The notes under the pieces are model-generated. The model was not told the origin of the DNA and made no database searches. It saw only the letters and a program-made list of their open reading frames with translations. A program made the position numbers and the translations under genes. Shown here in pieces: positions 10,530-21,441 of a DNA stretch of 60,000 nt; positions within the stretch are counted from its first letter, which is position 1; each line of letters begins with the position of its first letter. The DNA is from Glandiceps talaboti (lineage: Eukaryota > Hemichordata > Enteropneusta > Spengelidae), in assembly GCF_964340395.1 (NCBI RefSeq), contig NC_135570.1:14130322-14190321 (forward strand), read 5' to 3'.

Positions 10530-12632
10530 GGGAGTGTACAGTTTTAACTTCCAGGGGGAGGCCGGAGGATTTTCAGGGGGGGCCACCAATTTTTCTCAAG
10601 AAAAATTAGGGGGGGGGCTAAACAAAAATTTCACTATTTGTTAGGGGGGGCCACAAAAAAAACAACCTAAACCTGAATGTCAGGATGGACAAGTGCCAGA
10701 TATGTATATAAAATAAAATATAGGCAAAACCCAACACTTGACTGTGCACAATGTCCTACAGAAGTAGCATTTAACATGGATTGATGATAAAACAGTGCAC
10801 AAACCTATTAAATCACAATATTTGTATTCAGTGAAACAAAAATTGACCGGCGACTCTGCCACTTCTCAAGGTAACTTTCCCATGAAATTGTGTAGGACTT
10901 GTTTCATCACAATCACTGTCTGAGATATCAGCCGTGCTTGAAGTTTCAGAGTTATCAGTAAAACAATCATCACTGTCTATAACACCTATTATAGCATTTT
11001 CACTTTCAGAGTCACTACTGTTTGTATCACTGATCAGATGTCTGTAGTTGTAGTTTGAAGTTCATTTGCAGTCACTTTTCTTGACCTAAATTCAGGTGTT
11101 CCAAGTATGTGCGTTGATATTATGTCTACTTTTTCTCCTTTTAATTTTCTATATTTTGGCAATTTATGCTTGTCTAGATATTTATGTAGCTCTTTTACGT
11201 TCAGTTTTTCTAGAGATCCACTTATGAATAACTGCAACCAGTCATAGTCATTATAATTCTTGTTTTCTCTTTTCTTCTGTACCTCTAACCGATGTCTGGA
11301 TCTAATGTTTTTCATCCTCTCCAAATTTCTCAAAAGTTCAATGTAGTTTTTAACACTGTTCACACTGACAATATATTTCTCAGCAAAACAAGAAATAGCA
11401 ACTTCATCATTTAATTGTTTTGAAACATAGAGCTTTTTTAAGTTAGCATGTGGTTGTGCGTGGTAGTCATCAACAGTTCGATTTGTGTTTGGTGCTTCAA
11501 ACACATCCATATAATGACCTGGGTTGTGCATATCTGGCATAGGATGTGGTATTCTGTTCATAGATGGCGATACCCAATCTGTAATGGAACAGTAACTGCA
11601 CTTTGAGCCATTTTGTATACATGAATCCCTAATAAATTCCATATAGAGCTCACCAATATTGTAATGGGTTTCAATAAATTTTCATTCTATCACCATGGTA
11701 GGGTTCAAGTATTATATGATAGCTTTTGTGAGTTTGAATTAAACACAAAATTATTCACAGGTGCTGGGTGAGGAATGTATTCATAACAAGCCATGCATTC
11801 ATAAAAATATTATTCAACCCTTTGAAGTGATACATGTACTGCCCCCCCCTCTGCGCATCAGTTTACTAAAGTCTCTTGAAATATAGTCCAGAAGTGTTTT
11901 ATATTTTGCGTAGAGATAATATGAATACTATAATATAGGAAGGGTCTTAATATGTATTTCAATCTTAAATAACATGTTTTCCATTTGCACTGCAATTAAA
12001 AATGTTTCTAAAATGTGTAATTTATGAAGTGTTTGAATTAATAATAAATGATTGTGTGACCAACCACTGCAAATTAATCCTAAAATTTGAATATGTTCAC
12101 ATGGAAAAAAGTTTCCTCATGGTGCAATTTTGCACTATTTTTTCCAAACCTGTGATAAATAAGTAATATACTAGTATATATATACTTGTTCATTTATTTG
12201 CTAATTTATTTATGTCAGTGATGGGCTAAAAATCCAAGAAAAAGTGTAGCCAGACCAGTAGTCTATTGTCACCCCTCAGTTGTAAGTAGACATCCTGTCA
12301 GCCAATTTAACTAATAATAGTCTTTATTTGTGATTTTATGAGTGTCCATGATTCAACAACTTTGTGCACTGGTTCAATTCTGAAGTAAGTATAAATATGG
12401 AATAAGTTAATACATGTAGCAACTGCTGGCAAATCTATGTGTTGCTGTATCTGTGTTTCATCTGTGCGTATTTTTGTTAGTGGTTTCAGGGGGGGCCATG
12501 AAATAAAAACAAGAAGTCTTAGGGGGGGCCAGATAATTTATACTAGTTTTTGTAGGGGGGCCACCAATAAAAATCCCTTGCTTCATTAGAAATCCTCCGG
12601 CCTCCCCCTGGAAATTAAAAATGTACACTCCC
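10530..12632. mobile_element. TIR DNA transposon, 2.1 kb, TTA target duplication (Harbinger-like?)
   Basis: The ends GGGAGTGTACA..CCAGGGGGAGGCCGGAGGAT and ATCCTCCGGCCTCCCCCTGG..TGTACACTCCC form inverted repeats of about 43 bp with few mismatches. TTA is duplicated at 10527-10529 and 12633-12635. A 3-bp TWA duplication with termini starting GGG fits PIF/Harbinger, but no DDE transposase is visible. Just inside each end are three GGGGGGCC arrays that run in the same direction at both ends. It carries the broken ORF at 10828-11810. Confidence 0.8.
10828..11810 (-). pseudogene. Broken ORF carried by the transposon, with a zinc-finger-like start and a SAP-like end
   Basis: The longest intact part is 11034-11642 (202 aa). 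Coding-like sequence continues upstream in shifted frames: FYECMACYEYIPHPAPVNNF, then EPYHGDRMKIY, then ETHYNIGELYMEFIRD. It continues downstream as SDTNSSDSESENAI and ends TLRSGRVAGQFLFH with a stop at 10828-10830, so at least three frameshifts are present. Seen: CxxC pairs (CMACYEYIP, CSYCSITDW), a charged stretch NLERMKNIRSRHRLEVQKKR, and a SAP-like helix pair SGSLEKLNVKELHKYLDKHK. The layout resembles uncharacterised proteins that are multicopy in invertebrate genomes, from memory only. Function unknown. Confidence 0.65.
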
Positions 12633-13015
12633 TTATCAAGCGGATACCGAATGTACTGTTTATCTCTCTCAGTTGACACTGATGAGACATTTGTAATGAT
12701 GTGAACGGAAGCAAGCGTGACATTGTACATTTATCAAAGCCTCGACTAACTTCGACTAACTTCGGTGATTCAAGACAGTCTGTTTGTTATACTATTACAA
12801 CTACCATGTCATAGAATATCCAACTGGAGGAGATGTGATCAATACACTCCATCTATGCAGTCAGTGTTCATCAGACATTGTCGAAATCACTGTGTCACAT
12901 ATGTATCTCCATCCAAGGGGACATGAGTTATTGCTTGCATTGTTGTTTTCCCTATAGGCCGTTTTAGACTGCAAACAGGAAATTGAGAATACAGCGCCCT
13001 CGCTCATATTGGGGT

Positions 13016-13081
13016 ATCATCATCTCTTCACATTGATTTTTCAATGATAAAATTGTTTTATCAATCCAAAATCCAAAAAAA
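13016..13081. mobile_element. Left remnant of MITE family B, split by the 13082-14005 element
   Basis: The sequence from CATTGATTTTTCAATGATAAAATTG to AATCCAAAA matches the right arm of the 5817-6163 element. It resumes after the insertion at 14006 as TAAATACCCAATCGTCATCC. The left half of the MITE is missing. Confidence 0.75.
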
Positions 13082-13459
13082 GGGAGCCTACAGTATTTAC
13101 AAGAGGGAGGGCCGGAGGAAATCACACATGGTCTGTTAAATAAAACATGACCCCCCCCCCCCCATTCTCCATTTGTAAAATGTGACCCGCCCCTTTGCCC
13201 CATTTTGTAAAACATGACCATCCCCATGACAATTGCATATACTGAACGTTAATCAATATTCCCATTATATGTATGCATACAAATTAAATGATTTTGACTC
13301 TGTATAGAAAGCAGTATTTGTACATATAAAGTGACAAACAGTAAAAAACTGGCTAGGTACCTTTCTCTTATAATCATACACAATCTAGTTAGTATCTAAA
13401 ACGTGCTTTCCATGTTGTGCATACTCTGCCTGATCTGGTCACTTGTGAAAGTTCCCTGA

Positions 13460-13503
<44 letters not shown>

Positions 13504-13618
13504 CGTTCACCTTCAGTATTGCCATTATATGATATCAGTGTCACTCTAATCTGACTCACTGTTACTACTTGAGTCAGTACATGTATCACTGTCCGTGTTC
13601 TCTATGACATTCAAAACT

Positions 13619-13650
<32 letters not shown>

Positions 13651-14005
13651 GATATCACCATCACCATCATATATTAACAACAACATTCACGGACAGTGTG
13701 AGTGATAAGGTGAGATGGTACACTCAACAAAATGTTTTTTTAAAACAATTTTCTTACAATACATATATTTTTATTTTTGTATTTTGGCATGTAAAGTACT
13801 TGTAAAAATAACTGTTGTGTGCTCATCTCACTTTTACATCTCAAAACACATAAAACAATTTACAATAATTGAATCTTCAATTTGGTCACAAAACTACCGA
13901 TTGTAAACATTGTAATGCATAATATGACCCTCCCCCAAGAACAGGTTTGTAAAATGTGACCCCCCCCCCATTCCTCCGCCCCCCTTGTAAATACTGAAGG
14001 CTCCC
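13082..14005. mobile_element. TIR element (0.92 kb) with G/C-tract subterminal arrays
   Basis: The ends GGGAGCCTACAGTATTTACA and TGTAAATACTGAAGGCTCCC are inverted complements, followed by a GGGCCGGAGGAA / TTCCTCCGCCCCCC extension. TAA follows the right end and AAA precedes the left. The intact host MITE reads CCAAAATAAATACCC here, so the target duplication was TAA with one later change. Inside are repeated TTTGTAAAATGTGACCCCCC units in the same direction at both ends, and CAT trinucleotide arrays at 13458-13503 and 13620-13651. Non-coding. Confidence 0.8.
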
Positions 14006-14054
14006 TAAATACCCAATCGTCATCCATATGGACATTTTAACTTGTACATGTAAC

Positions 14055-14091
14055 CTTGGAGGAATTATACTGTCAGTATAATTCCTCCAAG
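14055..14091. other. Perfect 37-nt palindrome
   Basis: An 18-bp perfect stem, CTTGGAGGAATTATACTG, is followed by a single T and then its exact complement. It is short for an animal pre-miRNA and lacks a normal loop. It could be a tiny MITE or a hairpin remnant. Confidence 0.8.
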
Positions 14092-15260
14092 ATGTAACAC
14101 AGTTTTAGTAATGTCAGTTGAACCTGAATTCGAACTTGTATGTATGACTATGGAAGTATCGCTACCCTACTCCCAGAAGTATCTGTTTCTTACTTGTCTG
14201 TGTTTCTTGGTATGACTCACATACCTACGAATAGTACGATACACTACAATCCGGACATTGACCGAGACATTGACCCTTCGGTCACGATCGCATGAACTTT
14301 AGTTTTTGAGGAAATTACGTAACTACCTCACAAACTTTAGTGCATTTATGACGTATTAGTGACGTATATTGTAGTTTAGATGAATGTGAAGTTAAAAAAA
14401 TGTGAGTAATCTTTATGTAAAACATAGACCCTACACGACATTCCAACCATGTACTTATAATACCTTGTACAAATAGATGAGCAAAAGAGATTTGGGGGAG
14501 GAATTAAACAAAGAATGTTTCTTCTGCTACGCCGCCAGTGTAGATATCCGATATTGCAGTCCGTTTTGTGGTCTTTTTTCAAATAATCTATGCATGGCAG
14601 CTTGGTTTGTCACCGAAAACTACAGAGAGAAACCAGTGCATCGTATAAGCTAAGGAAACTACGATGCCCACTTCTTAAAAATCGAAGAACAGTCACCGTC
14701 GTAAACCAAACCTCTTCTGACGCACCGTCCAAGACGCTCCGCCGAGTTCGTTGCTTCTCAACAGAAATAGGTGCTCTCTCTTCCGACAATGAGAACAGTC
14801 AGCAGACTAACTTTCCTATACAAAGCAACAAATAATCTAATTGCTTCTCAGATGATAAACTACCAGAATCGTCATCAAATTCTACTTGGGGAAACGTGCC
14901 TGTTACGTTTCTCCCTCATCCCAATCCATCGACAAGAAATTTTTTGAGAATATAAATATCCACTTGTTTTCCTTTTAAATACCGTTAAAATTGTTTTTTA
15001 AAGAGCGAAACAGGAAGTTACACGATTTACTGAAAGGTAGGGCTTAGAATGTCCCAAACATATGCGAAAAAAAAACCGCGAAAGGAAAAAAACGAGGGTG
15101 CAAATTGACAAGAATGTGGGCGTATTAAAGGTGTTTTACATAACAATGGGTACGCATTTTTTAATTGAATGAGTCTCGTTTAGACTGACAGATCAGCTGT
15201 TGTGGGCGTGGTCTAATCTCCCTTTCCCCATATTAGGGCAGGCCGATAAGTCTAGACCGA

Positions 15261-15268
15261 TGACGTCA
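15261..15268. promoter_or_regulatory. CRE palindrome TGACGTCA
   Basis: A perfect 8-bp ATF/CREB consensus lies 61 bp upstream of the small ORF at 15329. A site of this length can occur by chance. Confidence 0.3.
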
Positions 15269-15328
15269 TTACAGTCGATCTGTCGCTAAACATCGTTCGT
15301 TCTTTTAGTGGTCTGAGGACTTAACATC

Positions 15329-15508
15329 ATGTCTTCAGCTTCCTGGAAAAGTATCTTCACTTATTTCACAGACAATCCCAGAGTGGAATATTTTACCATT
15401 ATTCATCCAACAAGCAACGACAATAAATATTTCCAAATCTGCCCTCACCAGCATCGATATATCACCAACCTCATAGATCGTACTCACGTGAGAATTGGCG
15501 AGATCTAA
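15329..15508 (+). CDS. Small ORF, 59 aa, possible first exon
   Basis: The frame starts ATGTCTTCAGCTTCC and encodes MSSASWKSIFTYFTDNPRVE, then YFTIIHPTSNDNKYF, and stops at 15506-15508. A splice donor-like CAC|GTGAGA lies inside near 15488, so it could be a first coding exon. A perfect CRE (TGACGTCA) is at 15261-15268, and the upstream 100 bp are relatively CpG-rich. No family is recognised and no matching downstream exon was found. It may be chance. Confidence 0.25.
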   Translation: MSSASWKSIFTYFTDNPRVEYFTIIHPTSNDNKYFQICPHQHRYITNLIDRTHVRIGEI

Positions 15509-15599
15509 AGGACGCCACCAGCATTGCGACTGTGTTGATAATCCTGAGAGAAGTCAGTGCAAAAGTAACAACTTCAAGTAATACATTCCTTACCAATTG

Positions 15600-15843
15600 A
15601 TATAATTCTTAATATATCATGTCTTACTACTTGAAAAATCAATGTGAAACAATATTGACCGAGTCTGTGTTTATGAGTCATTACATTGCAAAAAGCTAAA
15701 AAAAAAATTTAAAAAAAAGTGTTTGAAAAGTTTCTTATTGCTCTTACAATAATTGATTTGCAAATAAGCATCCTTGATAAAATTGTTTTATAAATTAAAA
15801 ATCCAAAATATACACCTAATCCTCATCCATATGGCCACTTTGA
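15600..15843. mobile_element. MITE family B, truncated copy
   Basis: Contains CTTACTACTTGAAAAATCAATGTGAAACAA on the left, with the outer left arm lost, and AATCCTCATCCATATGGCCACTTTG on the right. Both match the 5817-6163 element. Confidence 0.8.
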
Positions 15844-17990
15844 AAGCTATACTGGCATTTTCAACAAATTCAATAAACGAGATAAAACCAATATTCAAAT
15901 ATCCATCCCCAGATATCTTTAATCAACCATGACAAGTCGCATTCTTGTCTGATTCTCTACCATAACAAAGTAGTCATTTTAGCGTATTGGTTTACTGACT
16001 GTTTATGGAATGCTACTACAATGTTCGACCAACTGTATCTCTTAGCCTGTCTAATAAAGCTGTGTTACAATTCTACGCGGCGTTTCCCTTGATGTGATGC
16101 TGTCACTTATTTGCTGTAGCGATAATCTTTTAGTCCTAATTAGTGGCCGTTGTTTATGTATGATGTTGCGATGTTATGTTTCATCACGTAAAGTAATGCG
16201 ATATTTGGGCCTGAGTAACTGCAATAATTGTAGCATTTGATTGATTTTGAAGACTTTCTTCAGTGTTTGTACTTTTTTTCGTTCCAATGTTTAACTGGAA
16301 GCAAAGCTACAATTCCTGCATTAAATGTAAACGTAAATAGACGGAAGCCATTCAGATCATAATCGCAAAGTTGGGTAGATTATTCTGCTAAATTACGCCT
16401 TGCCTGCCAAAATTCAGACATTTCCTAACGCCAACATTAATTACGGAGCCTTTCAAGACCCAAGAAGTGTTCAGCGGTACCCCAATTTCCGTCAAAATCG
16501 GCAAATGTAGCACCCCAATTTCCGTCCAGCAAATGTAGCAACACATGCGGCGGGCAGTACACTGACATATCGCTCATGTTTTCGTCTATTTGGGTTAACT
16601 TTACAGGAATTTGTAGCGTTTGCTTCCTGTTAAACATCAGAACGAAGAAATGGGCATAAAAACAAGAAAATGATCTCAAAATCACAGCAAACCTACACTC
16701 AGCTAGGGCCAGAGATACGTCCCACCGGATGTTGACAGTCTGTCAGACGGAAAACTTGTTCCCGTGTATGTACTATAATATACATGCACAATGCGTACTT
16801 GTAGTTGTATCAGGTTACCAAACACGTTTGTTGACGTGGATTTCAACAGTGAAATGTTAACGTTTGATGACTGTGAAAGAAAATGAATTTTTTTTGGTAA
16901 CTGACTTTTATGACTCTGAGAACAAGTACGACCATATCGACATATGATCATAGATGCATGACCGATCAAGTGGCGACGACAAAAAACTAACAGGCTACAA
17001 GCAAGGATAGTAGAGTCGAAGTGTAGTTTATTTTAATCCCTGGCCTACAGTAGTATCCATTTTTCAAATGATCTTTCAGCAAAATGTAGCATATGTACAA
17101 CGGTGTATCAATGGACGGTTCGATAATTCACGTTCTGATTTACCCGAGGAAAAAGATCTATAACATCATGATATTTGAATTCCGGTGTCAAAATCCTTGT
17201 AAATATCACTTTTTATATATTCATAAATAAAGGTTGCTAGGAACAAGCAACTTCAACAGAGCATAACTCATCTGAAACTGCAGTTATTTTGATTCTGACT
17301 GCGCAGCGGTCTTCGTTTCCGGTCATAGACTATACTTACTAACCTTTGACCTTTTCCGATAGAAACTAGTCAAGTGAATTGCAAAAAACCGTAAAGACCC
17401 AAAGTATCATTTTGCACAATGTTCGACAGTTTTCGGAGAGAGTCTAAAACAAAAGGCATACTTGAAGGGTGACAGTGACAGGAGGGAGAGGGATTAAGAG
17501 CCCCAGTCACACCTAATACAATAGGTGTTTCTAGTCTGTTCGTGAGTTGTCTGAGGTTACAACTACCTATAGCAGCAAGTTTCTCTATTGATCACAGTGT
17601 AAGCTGTCACTTCCTGATGTTTACATTTCACCAGGTTAGGGACACTGTGGGATATCTAATCTGGTATAATAAACAAAGTTGCAGTGTTGTATTATGTTCT
17701 AGTTCTTATTTAACATCAAATGTTGGAGTTGTTTGTTTACCGTCTGAGTGAGTTTCTGAGTGTATGTGTGTCACATTATCTATGTCACATTATGTATGTA
17801 GTGACTAGCCAGCCTTGGTCTTATCAACAATTTGAGAAACTTGCTGTTAGTAGGTAGTTTCAGCACAGCTTGAGACAGGCTAAGAGATACAGTTGACCAA
17901 ACATTGTTGTATATATATGAAGAGACTAGTCTGTGATAAATGCATGTCAAAAAAATCGTCATCATTATCAGTTTAACTTAGAAAATGAAC
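15844..17990. other. Intergenic stretch without recognised genes
   Basis: No convincing exon. A short imperfect duplication (CCCCAATTTCCGTC..GCAAATGTAGCA, twice) is at about 16478-16532. The longest open frames are under 90 codons and have no recognisable motifs. Confidence 0.5.
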
Positions 17991-17993
17991 AAT

Positions 17994-18240
17994 TGAAACC
18001 ATTAAAATCAAGTCCATGTGTAATGTTTTCATCTTTTCAGTCTTTAACTGCACTGTAAAAGAATACAAATGCTTATCACTGTTCAGGATCCTGCTGTGTT
18101 TGTTCAAAGACGAGTAACACATTGTCTGTGGTCCCTTGTGTCTCTGTTATTGTTAGTCAAGAGTTGATATTTGTATCAATCTTTGTGTCAAAACGTAATG
18201 TCCCATGTGTGAAACACCACGCCAACATCATTTCTGTTGT
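17994..18240. repeat. Dispersed repeat family C, copy 1
   Basis: The blocks TAATGTTTTCATC, TGCACTGTAAAA, TGTCTCTGTTATTGTTAGTC and GTGAAACACCACGCCAACAT are shared in order with 32207-32435. They also occur inverted at 56892-57130. Confidence 0.8.
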
Positions 18241-18872
18241 ATGTGTTCGCCAACACCTATGGTGTGCTTTAGAAAAATCAGTGCTACTGAACAGAACATT
18301 GCTCTGAAAATTGGCGCTATAGAAATTTGATTGGTTGATTGAGATACAGACGCTAGACCTTGCTGATAAGCTTGTGTTATCTAAATAGTAACATGCGTCA
18401 TTACATACGAAATTTAGGTGGCTGCGTAATTTCCCAGAAATGTGTGCACTTTGTACAAGAATCAATGAATCAATTGCCAATATCTGGTGATCAAACTATC
18501 GCAATCGGATATCATTATATTACAGCCGTTACAACATGAGCATTTAGATGAGATACCCAATTCAGCGAGACAGGCCACACGGTTTTATCATTAAGTTTAC
18601 TGCAATAAAATAGAAGAAATTACCCTCTCGATGTGAAAGTATTGCCTGGTTTGAGTGGTCTCTGTGAAGTTGGATATTTGAATGTTTAAATCGTGTACAT
18701 CTACAAAGTCTGCATAAGTGTCTTACAATAGTATGCAACTATTATTAACCAAATTCAGGGCAGACAAAAATATATTTTGGAGGAAATATGTGTGTGGTAT
18801 TTTTATCATGTTTATGTTCACATAAAATCTTGTGTCACTGAACTGGGCGTCTTCTCTAACCGAAACTCCTGT

Positions 18873-18998
18873 GAATGTAACCTACACCACATAAGTTTAG
18901 GGAAGTTAATTTGCCCTATAAAACTGCAGGGCATGTGGAACCTACACCAGCAAAGTTTAGGGAAGTTAATGGCCCATAAAACTGCAGGGCATGCGGAA
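18873..18998. repeat. Two-copy tandem repeat (about 63 bp)
   Basis: AACCTACACCA..AAGTTTAGGGAAGTTAAT and then AAAACTGCAGGGCATG occur twice in tandem with small differences. It lies in an open frame without recognised similarity. Confidence 0.85.
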
Positions 18999-18999
18999 C

Positions 19000-20100
19000 T
19001 CCTCCAGCACCTAAGAAAACGTGGCAGCTATTTAAACTTGAATAACCTGATTTCTAATTTGACCCAGTTTCACACTCTTGTGTCTATCCAACATCCATCA
19101 CAAATCAGTACAAAGCCATTTGAAGCTCTACAGATCTCTTTCAGACTGTGGCATTTCTGACAACATAATCCTCTTTCTACCAGGGGTAGTATTTGTTAGG
19201 ACACAAAAAAATACAAGATGGGAAAACAGGATTACTAGGATCATTCATGATCACCAACTTGTAATGTATACGTCAAAAAGACGAATAGAGTACTGTTTTC
19301 TATTGCTCCCCACCATAGTTTGAAGAATATCAAGATTTTGACAATGGGGTGGTGTATGCTACTGATGTACAAAAATGTACATACATGTACCTTTATGCTG
19401 CTGGGTATTGTATGGGGGAGAGAGGGTATGATATGGGGGAGAGAGGGAGAGGCAGGTGGGGTTTGCAAGAGGACAGAAGTATGACATTTCTCAAAATTCA
19501 TGATTTACAAGACTGCAATGAATAACCGCACACTATAGTTTAAAAGTAACTGTCTTTTAATGCAAAACATTCAAAGTGTCAACAAGGAACCTTTTTCTCT
19601 CGGATCTCTATATATATACAATGTATATTAGTCATATTAAACATTGGAAAATCCACATATGTAACAAGTACTGTAATGCCAAATGGCATTTTCTGGTCAC
19701 GGGAAAGGACTTTATCTCCCTTGGCAAAAATTATATGTCAGAATAGACTACCTGTCACATTTGAAGGTATGGAGTATTTTTTACGACTGAAGGTAGGAAA
19801 CCATTATATACAATGTAAAATTGAGAAAACATGTGTTAGATGAACAGTTCAGTACAGCTCAAACTATAATTACCCCTTTCAACAATATTAACAAAAGTGT
19901 TTTATGTACATTTTCTTGCATCTCAGCAAATAGAAACTTAAGGGGAATGCACCAGTGATAGCAAGTAAGTTATATTTTAAGCTGCTAATGTGTCATTAAA
20001 CTGTCATTATCTATAGGAACTAGTCTAGTTTGAGACTGACATTTCATCATTTGGGATAACCGTGTACAGTAGTACAATTTAGTGACTTAGTTGTTACAGA
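19000..20100. other. Intergenic stretch downstream of the TASOR-like gene
   Basis: Ordinary AT-rich DNA with short GGGAGAGAGGG repeats near 19410-19455. No gene or element recognised. Confidence 0.5.
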
Positions 20101-20101
20101 T

Positions 20102-20107
20102 TTTATT
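20102..20107 (-). other. Candidate poly(A) signal of the TASOR-like gene
   Basis: The minus strand reads AATAAA about 1.33 kb past the stop codon. It is the only canonical hexamer I found between 19.5 kb and the stop. Confidence 0.4.
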
Positions 20108-21339
20108 CATGTATGAATTCCAACATTCTACAAGCATAAATTACAAAGTCTCTTCTTCTAAAACTTGACATGATTTACTGTCAAACAGTGTTTGTGGACA
20201 TTTGTTTAGAGTCGGTATTTAGCCTGCAAACACTAAGACTGCATTCATAATATGTAGTCCTGGGTACCCCACAGACGATCAAATGCTTTTAGACACATCA
20301 TATTTCAAAATAGCCAACAGTAAAGTTGAACCCACTGTGCCATTTGGTACAGCTGCGAGTAAACAAAGCTAAAGAATCATTTTCTAACTTTTGAAATCTG
20401 ATGGAATTGAAAGGAATGCTTTGGTCAATTAGATTCTATGTAGTTATCCCTATGACAGTGTTATGAATACCAAGGACTACATACTGTGGTGGCAGGCTTA
20501 GTATAAGGGAGGCGAATAACAAATGAGCAATGCCAAATCTACAGGCAATAGCGGACCAAATTAACAGGTTAAATGAACAGTATATAAACCTATGATGCTT
20601 TGATACGCCATTATTGTGAATGGCATCATAAGTTTGTTTAAAAATACTATAAACACTACAAAACTTCTACCCCTACACAGTATCTACATAAATAATAATA
20701 ATCTCAACAAAGGAAATGACTTATTAGGTTATCTATCTCAGTATATAAAATGTGTCCGTATATTTAACTAGTATATGGCATAAAATAATAGGTGGGATGT
20801 ATATACTGGTTTATAGTCTTTTGCACTATTAACTTTAAAAAAATATTTACCTGAAAAAATATAAATTAAAAACAAACTTTGCATAAGGGGCTAATATTTA
20901 CAGAAATGGAGCACTGTTAGCAGTGATCATTAATTTATGATGGTTGAACTTGGCATATCATATACCTTTGTATTGGTTTGAAAAACTCTTCGAGACATAT
21001 CATGGCAACGTGTACAATGAGCAAACTATCAAATATTGCACTACATGCTGTAAGCATGTCAACCCAGGAGTTTTCATCGGTCTCTGCTTATCAAATACAT
21101 TTCAGATTACAGTTTCAATAGCGGGAGGGATAATAAACAGCAATATGAAAATATGTGCTCTGTGTCTCAGATTTCGAGGTACAAGGTCAATTGACAAACT
21201 GCATCTTCAGAAAGAGCATAAACAAACACATGCTGTGATTTCTTTTAAAGCAAACATTAGGAAACCAAAAAGGTGTGCTTTTGTAAAGCATTCAATACAT
21301 CAATATATGGTATTAATATTGAAATACAGTAGAATGAAA

Positions 21340-21379
21340 TTGTTTGTTGTTGCTGTTGTTGTTGTTGTTGTTGTTGTTG
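21340..21379. repeat. (GTT)n array in the 3' UTR
   Basis: About 11 GTT units with one GCT interruption lie some 60-100 bp past the stop codon at 21442. Transcribed from the minus strand this gives (CAA)n in the 3' UTR. Confidence 0.9.
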
Positions 21380-21441
21380 CAGACTTTGTTTGTTACAGTA
21401 TGTACAATGTATGTACTTCTTACAAAGCCAATATAAACAAA

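Noticed and set aside
13389-13589. Poly-Asp open frame
   Set aside because: It is the translation of a CAT trinucleotide array inside a non-coding transposon.
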